Below are positions 11,875 to 20,790 of a stretch of 64,000 bases of DNA, in pieces; the stretch's first letter is position 1; each line of letters starts with the position of its first letter. The translations under genes and the position numbers were made by a program. A model generated the notes under the pieces. The model ran no database searches. It had not been told where the DNA came from and saw only the letters and a list, made by a program, of their open reading frames with translations. This DNA is from Haematococcus lacustris. Its lineage: Eukaryota; Chlorophyta; Chlorophyceae; Chlamydomonadales; Haematococcaceae. Where the stretch lies: assembly GCA_030144725.1 (NCBI GenBank), contig JASKMD010000026.1, positions 1,891,156 through 1,955,155 on the forward strand. Reading direction: 5' to 3'.

Positions 11875-13818
11875 AACTCATAGCTTGCCCCAACGCTGCT
11901 GAGCCAGAGTCTAATTGCAATTGACCATGGTAGGTGTGGACACGGCATGTTGGGCGTCACCATGCATGAAAGCTGCATGCCCCATGCCGCCATGCATGCA
12001 TGCAACCCTGCATGCCTCCCTGCCTGGACACTGCTCACCTGCAGAGGCACTTTGACAGGGTGCTTGGGCGGCGTCTTGCTGGCACAGAACACATACTCTG
12101 GCCCTGAGCCCGCTGGCTTGACCTCGGTGCTGGTCCAGGGCCGGGTCATAGACCACAAGTAGCGCTTCTGCTTCAGCAGGTCCAGCCGTGGGTCAGTGCC
12201 ATTGCGCAGCTCATCCAGCAGCAATATGATGGTGACAAAGCCCCAGAACTTCTCCCGGGTCACTGGGTTGTAGCACATGGTCTGAGGCTCACAGTTCGTG
12301 GGCACTGCAGCCACCAGGCAGGCAGAAGGTACGGGAGGCCATGAGCTGGCAGTGCAGCCAAGCGCTAGGAGGCACTGGCACCGGCTGATGTGCTAGATGT
12401 GCAGGAAGGACATGTGTGAGAGGGTGGGCTGAGTCTGCCTGGTGCTGCATCCTGATGTGTTTGGTTTGGCACACTCAAGCTGCGAGCTGCTGCCTGAGTC
12501 TTATGTGCTCATGTTTAAGCTGCTGCAGCAGCCCTCATTGCCACTGCTGCTACTGCTGCTGCAGCTGCCAGCCCTGAGCTCAGTAGATACAGTGCAGAGA
12601 CGGAAGGGGCCTGCGGTCAGGAGATAGCACCCGACCAAGCCACGCACTGGATTTGTTGGTGCCAAAGGTCTCGTTCAGTGTGCTGTTTTGGATGAAAATG
12701 GGTAGGCGGACTACTGCCCCATAGGAAGAGCGCAGTAGTTGAAAAGGCCCACTCAGCAGGAGCTTCCTGCTGGCCACTGTGTCCAAGCCGCCGCCTCTTA
12801 GAGCAGGCTGCGGACACCATTCACATGCTCCATGTCAGATGCCTTGCATGCATCCAGCTAAGCAAACATGGGCACCAGTGCATGGCATGCAAGTTGCTAC
12901 ATGCAGCATGTGTATATTGAGCATGGTCTCACCGCTGCAAAGATGTCCAGTCCGATGGGGGACACTGCCTGCTGGGGGGTGGGAGGCCAGACTGCTGCAA
13001 TTACACCCAGTGGAGACACTTGGATTTCCTGGACTGTGTTGTTGGGCAACTGCAGTCAACGGGGCATTGCACAGCTGCGGCATACAGCATTCCAAGTGTA
13101 TTCCAAAGAGGACAACAAGCTGCATGCGCCGCATCTTTACCGTGGCGACAACATCATTTGCGATGGTCCGAAACTCAAGGGCGAAGGAGGGGAAGTAGGG
13201 GTTTTGTTTGATGAAGATTGAGAGGGTCACCAGGGGGGTGAAGAACTGCTCAAAGGAGAGCTGGAAGCTGGCAGCCCAGTCAAGCCCAGCGCCGTACACC
13301 ACAGACCGCTTGTCTGCTGCCTCCTTCCTTGCACCAGCAACCACCCCATACACACCAAGGGCCATACAGACCACAGACACCAGCAGCGGCGGTAGCAGCA
13401 GCAGCAGCGGGTTCTTGCGCACATTCTTGGTGTAAACCTGCAGGGGTGAGGGGGAGTGGATCCTGGGCGGCTATGGATTGCGCTGAAGCATAGCGTACAC
13501 AGCTGGCTGTAGGTCGTTAACCTGTAGGGAGCCTCGAGCTCGAGCGCAAAGACGAGTGAAAGGGTTGTGTTTGCCAACGCTGGGCTCCGACGATGCAGGG
13601 CTCTGGGCATTGTGACCTGGTGAAAGGCCATTTATTTGCTTCTCCGCGTTATGTCCTGAGCTCCTCCGCTTAGCGTCCGGGTTGCAGAAATCCGGGGACA
13701 TCGCAACGCCGTTGGAAGCTAGCGTGCTTACAGCCTCTATAACGAGCAGCCCCTTCGCTTCCTTATCGATAAGCTCGGAGGAGAGGCGAGACGGTGCATC
13801 GACGCTTGTGCGACGCAT

Positions 13819-14060
13819 GAGCTCACCCTAAGCTATAAACATGGCATGCGACGCAAAACGTACTGTGGTGGGAAGTACGGAGCCGGGAAAAGCTTGCATG
13901 CTAAGGAAAAAGCGAGTTAGGCGGCAAGAAAAGGTGTAGTCAGGGTAGGATTGTCCCAACGGCACAAGAAGGTATGGACGTCTATAGCGTAGCTGCCTTT
14001 AGTTGATGCCGCTCAAACCCTTAACCTCTACAAAGTCAGTCGGTTCTGATAAGCTGACCT
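13819..14060 (-). promoter_or_regulatory. 5' flank of receptor copy B
   Basis: These 240 bases upstream of the B start codon resemble the 5' flank of copy C (about 20560-20790) with scattered changes, so the inverted duplication includes the promoter. Shared words include a stretch around the GACGTCCAT motif and an AGCATGCA element. No canonical TATA box or known operator can be assigned. Confidence 0.5.
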
Positions 14061-14062
14061 AG

Positions 14063-14541
14063 AGGGCGAGGGCGAGGGCGAGGGCGAGGGCGAGGGCGAG
14101 GGCGAGGGCGAGGGCGAGGGCGAGGGCGAGGGCGAGGGCGAGGGCGAGGGCGAGGGCGAGGGCGAGGGCGAGGGCGAGGGCGAGGGCGAGGGCGAGGGCG
14201 AGGGCGAGGGCGAGGGCGAGGGCGAGGGCGAGGGCGAGGGCGAGGGCGAGGGCGAGGGCGAGGGCGAGGGCGAGGGCGAGGGCGAGGGCGAGGGCGAGGG
14301 CGAGGGCGAGGGCGAGGGCGAGGGCGAGGGCGAGGGCGAGGGCGAGGGCGAGGGCGAGGGCGAGGGCGAGGGCGAGGGCGAGGGCGAGGGCGAGGGCGAG
14401 GGCGAGGGCGAGGGCGAGGGCGAGGGCGAGGGCGAGGGCGAGGGCGAGGGCGAGGGCGAGGGCGAGGGCGAGGGCGAGGGCGAGGGCGAGGGCGAGGGCG
14501 AGGGCGAGGGCGAGGGCGAGGGCGAGGGCGAGGGCGAGGGC
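14063..14541. repeat. (GAGGGC)n array, about 80 copies
   Basis: A pure hexamer array of about 480 bp with no interruption that I can see. It lies about 240 bp upstream of the copy B start codon. It is not the Chlamydomonas-type telomere repeat (TTTTAGGG). On this strand it is strongly purine-rich, so it can slip and form unusual structure. Confidence 0.97.
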
Positions 14542-14619
14542 CTAGGCTAGGTGGGTGGGGGCCTGGTCTGGGATGGCGGGGGCAGCTGCCAGTGTTGGCA
14601 TCGGTCTCGAGCTTTTAAG

Positions 14620-14919
14620 TGTAACGTGCGGGGACGCAACGTCAGATGACCTTTTGACACAAGCTCGAAGGCCGGTCCAGTCGAGGCGGTGACTTCCGAC
14701 TAGGGTGTTGGGTTACAGCGGTGTGTTGCGAGAATGGCTAGAGCTTAGAACGGGGCTCCCTGGGATCGAACCAGTTGTACTTGCGAACGCAATGTCGCTA
14801 GTCTTTAACCTGCCAAATCTCACACTACACGTGTAACCCGCGTCCCGCGACGGCTCGCATTCACGAGACAGCCCAGACGACGCGAAGCGGCAATCTCTTC
14901 CAGAGGTGCGCACTTTACA
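14620..14919 (-). repeat. Gypsy-1 3' LTR
   Basis: 300 bp, TG...CA ends, indistinguishable by eye from 19987-20286. On the element strand it contains GGTTCGATCCC (14762-14772), a match to the RNA polymerase III B-box consensus. Confidence 0.95.
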
Positions 14920-14935
14920 TTCCTCCCCCTCCAAA
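14920..14935 (-). other. Gypsy-1 polypurine tract
   Basis: On the minus strand the sequence GGAGGGGGAGGAA lies directly before the 3' LTR, as expected for plus-strand priming. Gypsy-2 has the same tract before its 3' LTR (45911-45925). Confidence 0.85.
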
Positions 14936-15170
14936 GGGGCTTCCGTTCCGCCACGGGTAAAACCACGTGACTCGCATTGCCTACAGCATGCTGATTTAGC
15001 TACTGGGCAACCCAAAGGGCGCACCAGGTCATAGCTTAGGGAGCGGTCAAAGACCATCGTGCCGACTAGACACAGGGAAACCATAACCACACAGGTAGCA
15101 GCTGACCAGAGGTACAAGCATGCTGAGAATGCCAAAGTCCAGCAGCATACCAGCATGCATGGCCTAGGAC

Positions 15171-18100
15171 TTACTTCAGGTTGTGAGCTGCATTGTACTC
15201 AGCCAGGATCTTGTCACAGCCAACCAAGTTGGAACGTGGCTCCCAGGTGTTGTGGTCGGCATCATAGCCTTCCCACTGCACCAGGTACTCCTTGGCCTTT
15301 CCTGCATGCACATGTCTGTGGTCCAACAGACGCTCAACATAGTACACAGGCTCCTCATCAAGCCACTCAACAGGCGGAGGCATGAAGCCCACATCAGTGC
15401 CAGTGTAGGGTTTGATGAGTGACACATGGAACACAGGGTGAAGTCGTGACATGGAGGCAGGCAGCTGCAGGTTCACTGCAACCTGGCCAACCAAGTCAAG
15501 CACCTTGAAGGGGCCCACAAAACGTGGCAGCAGCTTACGTGCTTTGCCTGGCTTCAACCTCATGTTCTTAGTGCTGAGCAGGACCATTTGACCCACCTTG
15601 TAATGCACATCTCGACGGTCCTGGTTGGCATAGGCAGCTTGACGTTGCTGAGCAGCCTGCATGCATAGCTTGGCCTTAGCCACAGCCTCCTGCCACCAAG
15701 TAGCATAGGACAGGCCTTCAGGGCACCGCCCCTTGTCAGGTAGAGAGTGGAGCATAGGGGTAATGGGGGACTGTCCGGTATTAACCAGGAACGGTGTAGA
15801 CTTGATGGACTCTTGCCATGAGTTGTTCACAGCAAACTCAGCAAGTGACAGATAGTCAGGCCAATCAGCTTGGGTGGGAGAGATGTAATGGCGTAGCATC
15901 TCTTCCAACACACGGTTGTACCTCTCAGTCTGGCCATCAGACTGAGGGTGATAGGAGGAAGACAAGGAACCTCTCATGCCCAGCAACTTCTGCACATGGT
16001 GCCAGAAAGTGTTGTGGAAATGGGGACCACGGTCAGAGACCATGTCTTTTGGCAGGCCATGCAGTTTGAAGACATTGTCAACAAACAGACGGGCAAAGCC
16101 CTTGGCATTCATGCTCTCCTTGCAGGGCACAAAGTGCACCATTTTACTGAGCCTGTCAACAAAGACACAGATGGCATCAAACCCATGTGAAGCAGATGGC
16201 AGCTTGGTGATCAGGTCCATTGACACTGACTCCCAACGGTAATCTGGAATGGACAGTGGGTTGAGTAAGCCACCAGGCTTCAGTGTGGAGGACTTGTCAC
16301 GCTGGCAGGCATCACAGGTAGTGACATAGTGCCTGACATCAGCACGCATGGTGTCCCAGTAGAACACTCGTGACAGCCTCTCAAGGGTTTTGGTTATACC
16401 CACATGACCAGCATAGGCAGCATCATGCATTTCATGCAGAATGTACTCACGCAGTTCAGGGTCATTGGGAACCATCACTGTGCCCTTGCCAGTGCGCCGC
16501 CACAGGCCATGGTCGTCCATGTACATGCCAGACAAGTCAGCTTCAGCAGTAAACGCAGGGTCAAGCCGGTAACCATGGACCAGGTGATCAGCCAGTTCCA
16601 ATGGGTGGGCAGGAGCTGCAGGATAGTGCACTGAGGTGTCAGCAGCAGATGGGGCCTCAAGCTCAGGGAGCCTACTATGGTGAGCAGCAACAGGGTTATC
16701 AGACACTGTGGGCCGGGGGGCCAAAGCATCAACGGCAGTGGGGGCATTTGAGGGAGTACCCACAGGTGGAACCTGAGGCAGAGCCTGCGCCACACGCACT
16801 TCCCCCCTCTCCAAAGACTGTTTAGCTTGCCGCCGGGTGGTAACAACACACACCATGGCACAGTCCTGGGGTCCAGCAGGTATCCGGGACAGTGGGTCAG
16901 CAGGATTAGCATCACCTGGCAGGTACTGCAGGTCAAATGTAAACCGTGACAGAAACTCCATCCACCTAGCCTGACGTCTAGACAGCACCTTCTGGGTGGG
17001 CAGAGCAGTCAAAGGCTTATGATCGGTGAAGAGTGTGAATGGTACACCCTCGAGGTAACACCTCCACTCCTTGCATGCAGTGATGAGGGCAAGAAGCTCT
17101 TGCTCACCAGTGGTGTAGTTACGCTCAGCAGAAGACAGCTTCTTGCTGAGGTATGCAAGGGGGTAGCCATCTTGCATCAGGACTGCTCCTACTCCTTGGA
17201 GTGAGGCATCACAGTAGACCTGGAAGGGCTGGGTGTGATCAGGTAGACGTAGCATGGGGACCTGGGCAACAGCAGCTTTGAGGGAAGCAAAGGCTTTCAG
17301 CTCATCAGCAGGCCAATTGTGCCACAGAAATGAGTCACCAGCTTTGCCACACAGATCTGTGAGAGGTGCAGCTAGGACACTGAAATTATGCACAAATTTG
17401 CGCACAAAATTAGCAGCACCTAGGAATGACTGGAGCTGTTGCAGGGATTGAGGCACAGGCCATGAAGAAATGCTCTTGATTTTCTCAGGGTCCACAGCAA
17501 TAGCACCAGCAAAGATGACATGGCCAAGGAATTTCAGCGTGGTACGCATGAATTCACATTTGGACTGCTTGGCAAAGAGCTTGTTGAGCCTCAGGAGGTC
17601 AAAGACCTTTCTGAGATGCTTCAAATGCTCGTCCACTGATTTGGACATGACCAAGATGTCATCCAGGTACACCAGGGCACACTGGTTCAGGACTGGGGCA
17701 AATGCATCATTCATGACACGCTGGAATGTAGCAGGTGCATTGCAGAGCCCAAATGACAGTACCTTGAACTGGTAGTGGCCGTCAGGGGTCCTGAAGGCCG
17801 TTTTGGGCACATCTTCAGGGGTGATCCTGATCTGGTTGTAACCTGCTTGAAGGTCTAGGGAAGAAAACACAGTGCAACCTGACAGCTTGTCAAACAAGTC
17901 ATCAATCCTGGGCAGTGGATACTGATCCCTGATGGTGATCTTGTTGAGCTGACGGTAATCAAGGCACATGCGTAACTCACCAGACTTCTTCTTGACAAAC
18001 AGGATAGGAGCAGCAAAAGGACTGGAGCTTGGTTCTATCATGCCCTTGGCAAGTAGGTCCTGCACCTGCTTCTTCAGCTCAGCATGCTCTTCCTGACTCA

Positions 18101-18614
18101 TGCGGTATTGAGGTACCACAGAGGGTCGTGCATCAGGCACAAGGGGTATGGCGTGGCCCACAGGACGCTCAGGTGGCAGAGATGTGATGGGTGCAAACAC
18201 ATCAGCATACTCATCCAGCAAAGCATTGAGTGCCTGGGACACACCTGGAGGTAGGTCAGGTTCAGCTGGAGCTGGATCAGGGGTACTTGAATTGTCCACA
18301 GTGATCAGGGCCAGGACACCTGTGCCTCCTTTTCGTAACCACCTGGCAGCAACTTTTGCAGAAGCCAGAGGGGGTTTTGCACGTAGAGCATTGACCAGGA
18401 AAGAAGCAGGGTTGCTTACAGCAGACTGCCCTGACTCAGACACACCGGCAGAAGGACATGGCAGCACTACAGGCTCACCCTTGTCACATGCCAGGCTGAG
18501 AGTCCTGTCCTGGTATGACATCACGGCATCATGCCACATATGCAGCAGACAACACATGGGCATGTGACATGACATGTGGTGTGACATGACATGCAGTCTG
18601 ACATGACTTGACAT
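15171..18614 (-). CDS. Gypsy-1 pol polyprotein (RT, RNase H, integrase, chromodomain)
   Basis: One open frame of 1147 residues. Reverse transcriptase lies at about 185-360 with active site YLDD at 316-319. RNase H is at about 455-580 (YCDAS, GEQEL, TDHKPL). The integrase has an HHCC zinc finger at about 729-770 and a catalytic triad fitting DD35E: D800, D861 and E897 in GQTERYN. A GPF/Y-like region (FVGPFKVL) follows, and a C-terminal chromodomain at about 1088-1140 (YLVQWEGYDADHNTWEPRSN) places it in the chromovirus group. The first 100 residues are unusual: the start is a CATGACA-rich repeat (near 18549-18620) and the aspartic protease motif is missing, so the region between gag and RT has been deleted or rearranged. 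All RT and integrase catalytic residues that I can identify are present. Confidence 0.93.
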   Translation of the reverse strand: MSSHVRLHVMSHHMSCHMPMCCLLHMWHDAVMSYQDRTLSLACDKGEPVVLPCPSAGVSESGQSAVSNPASFLVNALRAKPPLASAKVAARWLRKGGTGVLALITVDNSSTPDPAPAEPDLPPGVSQALNALLDEYADVFAPITSLPPERPVGHAIPLVPDARPSVVPQYRMSQEEHAELKKQVQDLLAKGMIEPSSSPFAAPILFVKKKSGELRMCLDYRQLNKITIRDQYPLPRIDDLFDKLSGCTVFSSLDLQAGYNQIRITPEDVPKTAFRTPDGHYQFKVLSFGLCNAPATFQRVMNDAFAPVLNQCALVYLDDILVMSKSVDEHLKHLRKVFDLLRLNKLFAKQSKCEFMRTTLKFLGHVIFAGAIAVDPEKIKSISSWPVPQSLQQLQSFLGAANFVRKFVHNFSVLAAPLTDLCGKAGDSFLWHNWPADELKAFASLKAAVAQVPMLRLPDHTQPFQVYCDASLQGVGAVLMQDGYPLAYLSKKLSSAERNYTTGEQELLALITACKEWRCYLEGVPFTLFTDHKPLTALPTQKVLSRRQARWMEFLSRFTFDLQYLPGDANPADPLSRIPAGPQDCAMVCVVTTRRQAKQSLERGEVRVAQALPQVPPVGTPSNAPTAVDALAPRPTVSDNPVAAHHSRLPELEAPSAADTSVHYPAAPAHPLELADHLVHGYRLDPAFTAEADLSGMYMDDHGLWRRTGKGTVMVPNDPELREYILHEMHDAAYAGHVGITKTLERLSRVFYWDTMRADVRHYVTTCDACQRDKSSTLKPGGLLNPLSIPDYRWESVSMDLITKLPSASHGFDAICVFVDRLSKMVHFVPCKESMNAKGFARLFVDNVFKLHGLPKDMVSDRGPHFHNTFWHHVQKLLGMRGSLSSSYHPQSDGQTERYNRVLEEMLRHYISPTQADWPDYLSLAEFAVNNSWQESIKSTPFLVNTGQSPITPMLHSLPDKGRCPEGLSYATWWQEAVAKAKLCMQAAQQRQAAYANQDRRDVHYKVGQMVLLSTKNMRLKPGKARKLLPRFVGPFKVLDLVGQVAVNLQLPASMSRLHPVFHVSLIKPYTGTDVGFMPPPVEWLDEEPVYYVERLLDHRHVHAGKAKEYLVQWEGYDADHNTWEPRSNLVGCDKILAEYNAAHNLK

Positions 18615-18837
18615 GACATGCAGTCCACCATGTCAGCAACACAAACTACAATAGCAGCAGCAGCCATTGACAGGAGGAGAACTCTCACTATCATATGAGC
18701 TCATGGTATGACAATCAGGAGGTGGGAGAGGGTACCTGGCCAACCGCAAAACCCCATGTTGTGCCTAGGCCACATGGTGCACAACAGCAACCAAGCACCG
18801 TCAGGCAGGTTGCACACCCGAGCCAGCAGCAGCCACA

Positions 18838-19076
18838 CACTCCTACAAATTAGTCCCTGCGTTTTTCCCTGCGTTTTAGGCCAACCTTGTCCGATTGGAC
18901 TGAAATTTTGATAGATGGTGTTTTGCAGAAAATAAAACATATTGTTTTTTGAGAAAAGTTTTCAAAAAACAATATGTTTTAATTTCTGCAAAACACCATC
19001 TATCAAATTTTCAGTCCAATCGGACAAGGTTGGCCTAAAACGCAGGGAAAAACGCAGGGACTAATTTGTAGGAGTG
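18838..19076. mobile_element. Palindromic MITE (239 bp) inside Gypsy-1 gag
   Basis: The two halves are nearly perfect reverse complements: the left arm begins CACTCCTACAAATTAG and the right arm ends with its complement, with only a few mismatches toward the centre near 18955. It codes for nothing. It interrupts the gag remnant on the minus strand. The CACT terminus recalls EnSpm/CACTA elements, but no clean 3-bp target duplication was found. A Gypsy-2 insertion (40666-45059) has similar CACTC ends. Confidence 0.8.
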
Positions 19077-19079
19077 GCA

Positions 19080-19942
19080 AGGGCCTTGTGGTTGGTGATG
19101 GTTGCACGAATGGCATCATCCACAGTGGGGGCCACAAGGGCATGCAGGTCCTTGGCAGCAGGACCACGTTAAACCACACTGACCAACATGACATTTGTCA
19201 TGCAGTCCAAGCCAAGCAGATATGAGGGCAGAGTAAGGACAGGGTCAAGGCCATGTGCAACACAATGTGCTACTGGGTCCTCCGGACAGTGCACGGCGGC
19301 GAGAGGCCGAACTGGCAGCAGTCCACCGCTCAGTCACGGGCAACCCGCGACATGAGTTGGAGTCATGACCAGCAGTGACAGTGGCAACAGCAGGCAGGGG
19401 TGCAGCAGCGGGGTGAACACCGGCATACCTTTCCCGGAGCAAGCGTGCGAGGGTTCGAAGTGCCCGCAGATATCGAGGCAACATCGCTCTGCACATCAAG
19501 CTTTTGCAGAGCGGCATACAAGTGTTGCAATGCACGCAATGCGTCCGACAGAGGCTTGTCAAGCAATGTCGAGACATGTGCGACAGCGATAGGCCTCCTA
19601 GCTGGTCTAGGGCTGACTGGGAGCGAAGCAACACCAGCAGCACGCTTAGCCGCAGGAGGACTCACCCTTGTACCGGCCGCGACCAGCTGCCGCAGAAGTG
19701 AGGCGATTTGGGAGTCGAAGGACTGTCGAACTGGTCCAAGCCAATATCGACCAGCACATCTTTTCCATCGACCTGCAAAGCTCCTGCGAATGCAAAACTC
19801 CTGCAATTACCTCGCCCGGTTCCGGTGCCGCACCATATGCGGGACCCGTCTCCGCTGTAGCTACAACAGCTGCAGCTGGAGGAAGAACGCCAGAGGCGCC
19901 ATTGGTCTTATTCGCCGAAGCGACATTTTGGGTCGGAGTCAT
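19080..19942 (-). pseudogene. Gypsy-1 gag remnant
   Basis: An ATG at 19942 lies about 45 bases after the 5' LTR and opens a Pro/Ala-rich frame (MTPTQNVASANK...). The frame then shifts: the continuation lies in the frame of 19806-19363, which includes LLDKPLSDALRALQHLYAAL. Further down, near 19080-19160, a short piece (DLHALVAPTVDDAIRA) resembles the capsid end of the Gypsy-2 gag (DLALMRDPTLNDAIQA). The zinc knuckle and the protease are absent. The palindromic MITE follows immediately. This gag cannot be functional. Confidence 0.65.
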
Positions 19943-19966
19943 ATTGACTGGACCGCGAGCTTAAAT

Positions 19967-19984
19967 GCTCGGGGTCGGAAACCA
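19967..19984 (-). other. Gypsy-1 primer-binding site
   Basis: Two bases inside the 5' LTR, the minus strand reads TGGTTTCCGACCCCGAGC, which fits the complement of a tRNA 3' end (CCA plus T-arm). It is not the usual initiator-tRNA-Met site (TGGTATCAGAG). Which tRNA is used cannot be told without the tRNA set. Confidence 0.75.
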
Positions 19985-19986
19985 GC

Positions 19987-20286
19987 TGTAACGTGCGGGG
20001 ACGCAACGTCAGATGACCTTTTGACACAAGCTCGAAGGCCGGTCCAGTCGAGGCGGTGACTTCCGACTAGGGTGTTGGGTTACAGCGGTGTGTTGCGAGA
20101 ATGGCTAGAGCTTAGAACGGGGCTCCCTGGGATCGAACCAGTTGTACTTGCGAACGCAATGTCGCTAGTCTTTAACCTGCCAAATCTCACACTACACGTG
20201 TAACCCGCGTCCCGCGACGGCTCGCATTCACGAGACAGCCCAGACGACGCGAAGCGGCAATCTCTTCCAGAGGTGCGCACTTTACA
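19987..20286 (-). repeat. Gypsy-1 5' LTR
   Basis: 300 bp, indistinguishable by eye from 14620-14919. It would carry the element promoter. The B-box-like match is at 20129-20139. Confidence 0.95.
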
Positions 20287-20790
20287 TTAAGCACCAGCGC
20301 CTCGTCCTCGCGAAGAAGGAAGAAGAAGAATGCTACTCCTGTATTCACCGGCGTGCATCAAGGGAGGAGCTACCGCCTGGGGTGCTCCCACCATCAAGCC
20401 TAATCAGTACTAATTGTAACGGGACTCGGAGGTGCATTGGTTCTTACATTCTTGATATCTGCTTAGTTCACTACTCGAGTCCCGAGGAAAGCCCAGAATA
20501 TGACCTAAGTAGCTGACTAAACCTTATCCTCAATCTTATAGTAGCCCTGAGTCTGTATCGGGCTCGCGTTATGAACTTAAGACCATGAAGACCTGAACGG
20601 CATCGACCAATGGCAGCTACCCTATAGACGTCCATCCCCTCTTGTGCCACTGGGACCTTCCTACCCTCTTTACACCTTTGCTTGCCGCCCAACCCCATTT
20701 TCCCCTAGCATGCATGCTTTTCCCGGCTCCGCACTTCCTAGCCTCGTAAGCTCCTCGTCGCACGTCATGCCTACAGCATAGGCTGAGCTC
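20287..20790 (+). promoter_or_regulatory. 5' flank of receptor copy C
   Basis: The first bases (20287-20310) are the second half of the dispersed repeat into which Gypsy-1 inserted. From about 20560 to the ATG at 20791 the sequence is homologous to the 5' flank of copy B, so this is the probable promoter and 5' leader. No core promoter element can be named. Confidence 0.5.

Larger units (their letters stand above)
9301..13428. repeat. Tandem repeat, right unit (same as 1-4128)
   Basis: This is the second member of the 9,300-bp-offset repeat described at position 1. It contains exons 8 to 2 of copy B and ends at 13428, 9 bases inside exon 2, where copy A meets the LINE poly(A). Confidence 0.97.
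8531..13818 (-). pseudogene. CHASE receptor kinase copy B, truncated after the kinase N-lobe start
   Basis: Exons on the minus strand: 13818-13522 (ATG at 13818), 13437-13141, 13049-12933, 12807-12648, 12304-12039, 10911-10741, 10476-10405, 10049-9947, 9198-9059, 8632-8531. Lengths and phases match copy C except for exon 9, and all junctions stay in frame with GT-AG sites. The product would keep the cytoplasmic N-terminus, both membrane helices, the CHASE domain, the linker, the glycine loop (GEGT/FGKVYKG) and the VAVK lysine. After exon 10 the gene enters the LINE, so the rest of the kinase is gone. Introns are swollen by an 849-bp transposon (intron 5) and a repeat block (intron 8). The intact frame suggests recent truncation; it may still be expressed as a kinase-dead receptor. 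Confidence 0.85.
14620..20286 (-). mobile_element. Gypsy-1: Ty3/Gypsy chromovirus with two LTRs
   Basis: LTRs of 300 bp (14620-14919 and 19987-20286) start TGTAA and end TTACA and show no difference that I can see. The flanking 5 bases, TTAAG, are duplicated (14615-14619 and 20287-20291). The element reads on the minus strand, so the 5' LTR is the right one. A primer-binding site follows it and a polypurine tract precedes the 3' LTR. The pol frame is open for 1147 codons, but gag is broken and interrupted by a palindromic element. The insertion is recent, and this copy probably needs gag supplied from elsewhere. The insertion site is a copy of the dispersed repeat also seen in intron 8 of copies A and B. 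Confidence 0.95.

Noticed and set aside
14063..14541. Telomere-like repeat
   Set aside because: The GAGGGC unit differs from green-algal telomere repeats and lies internally between genes.
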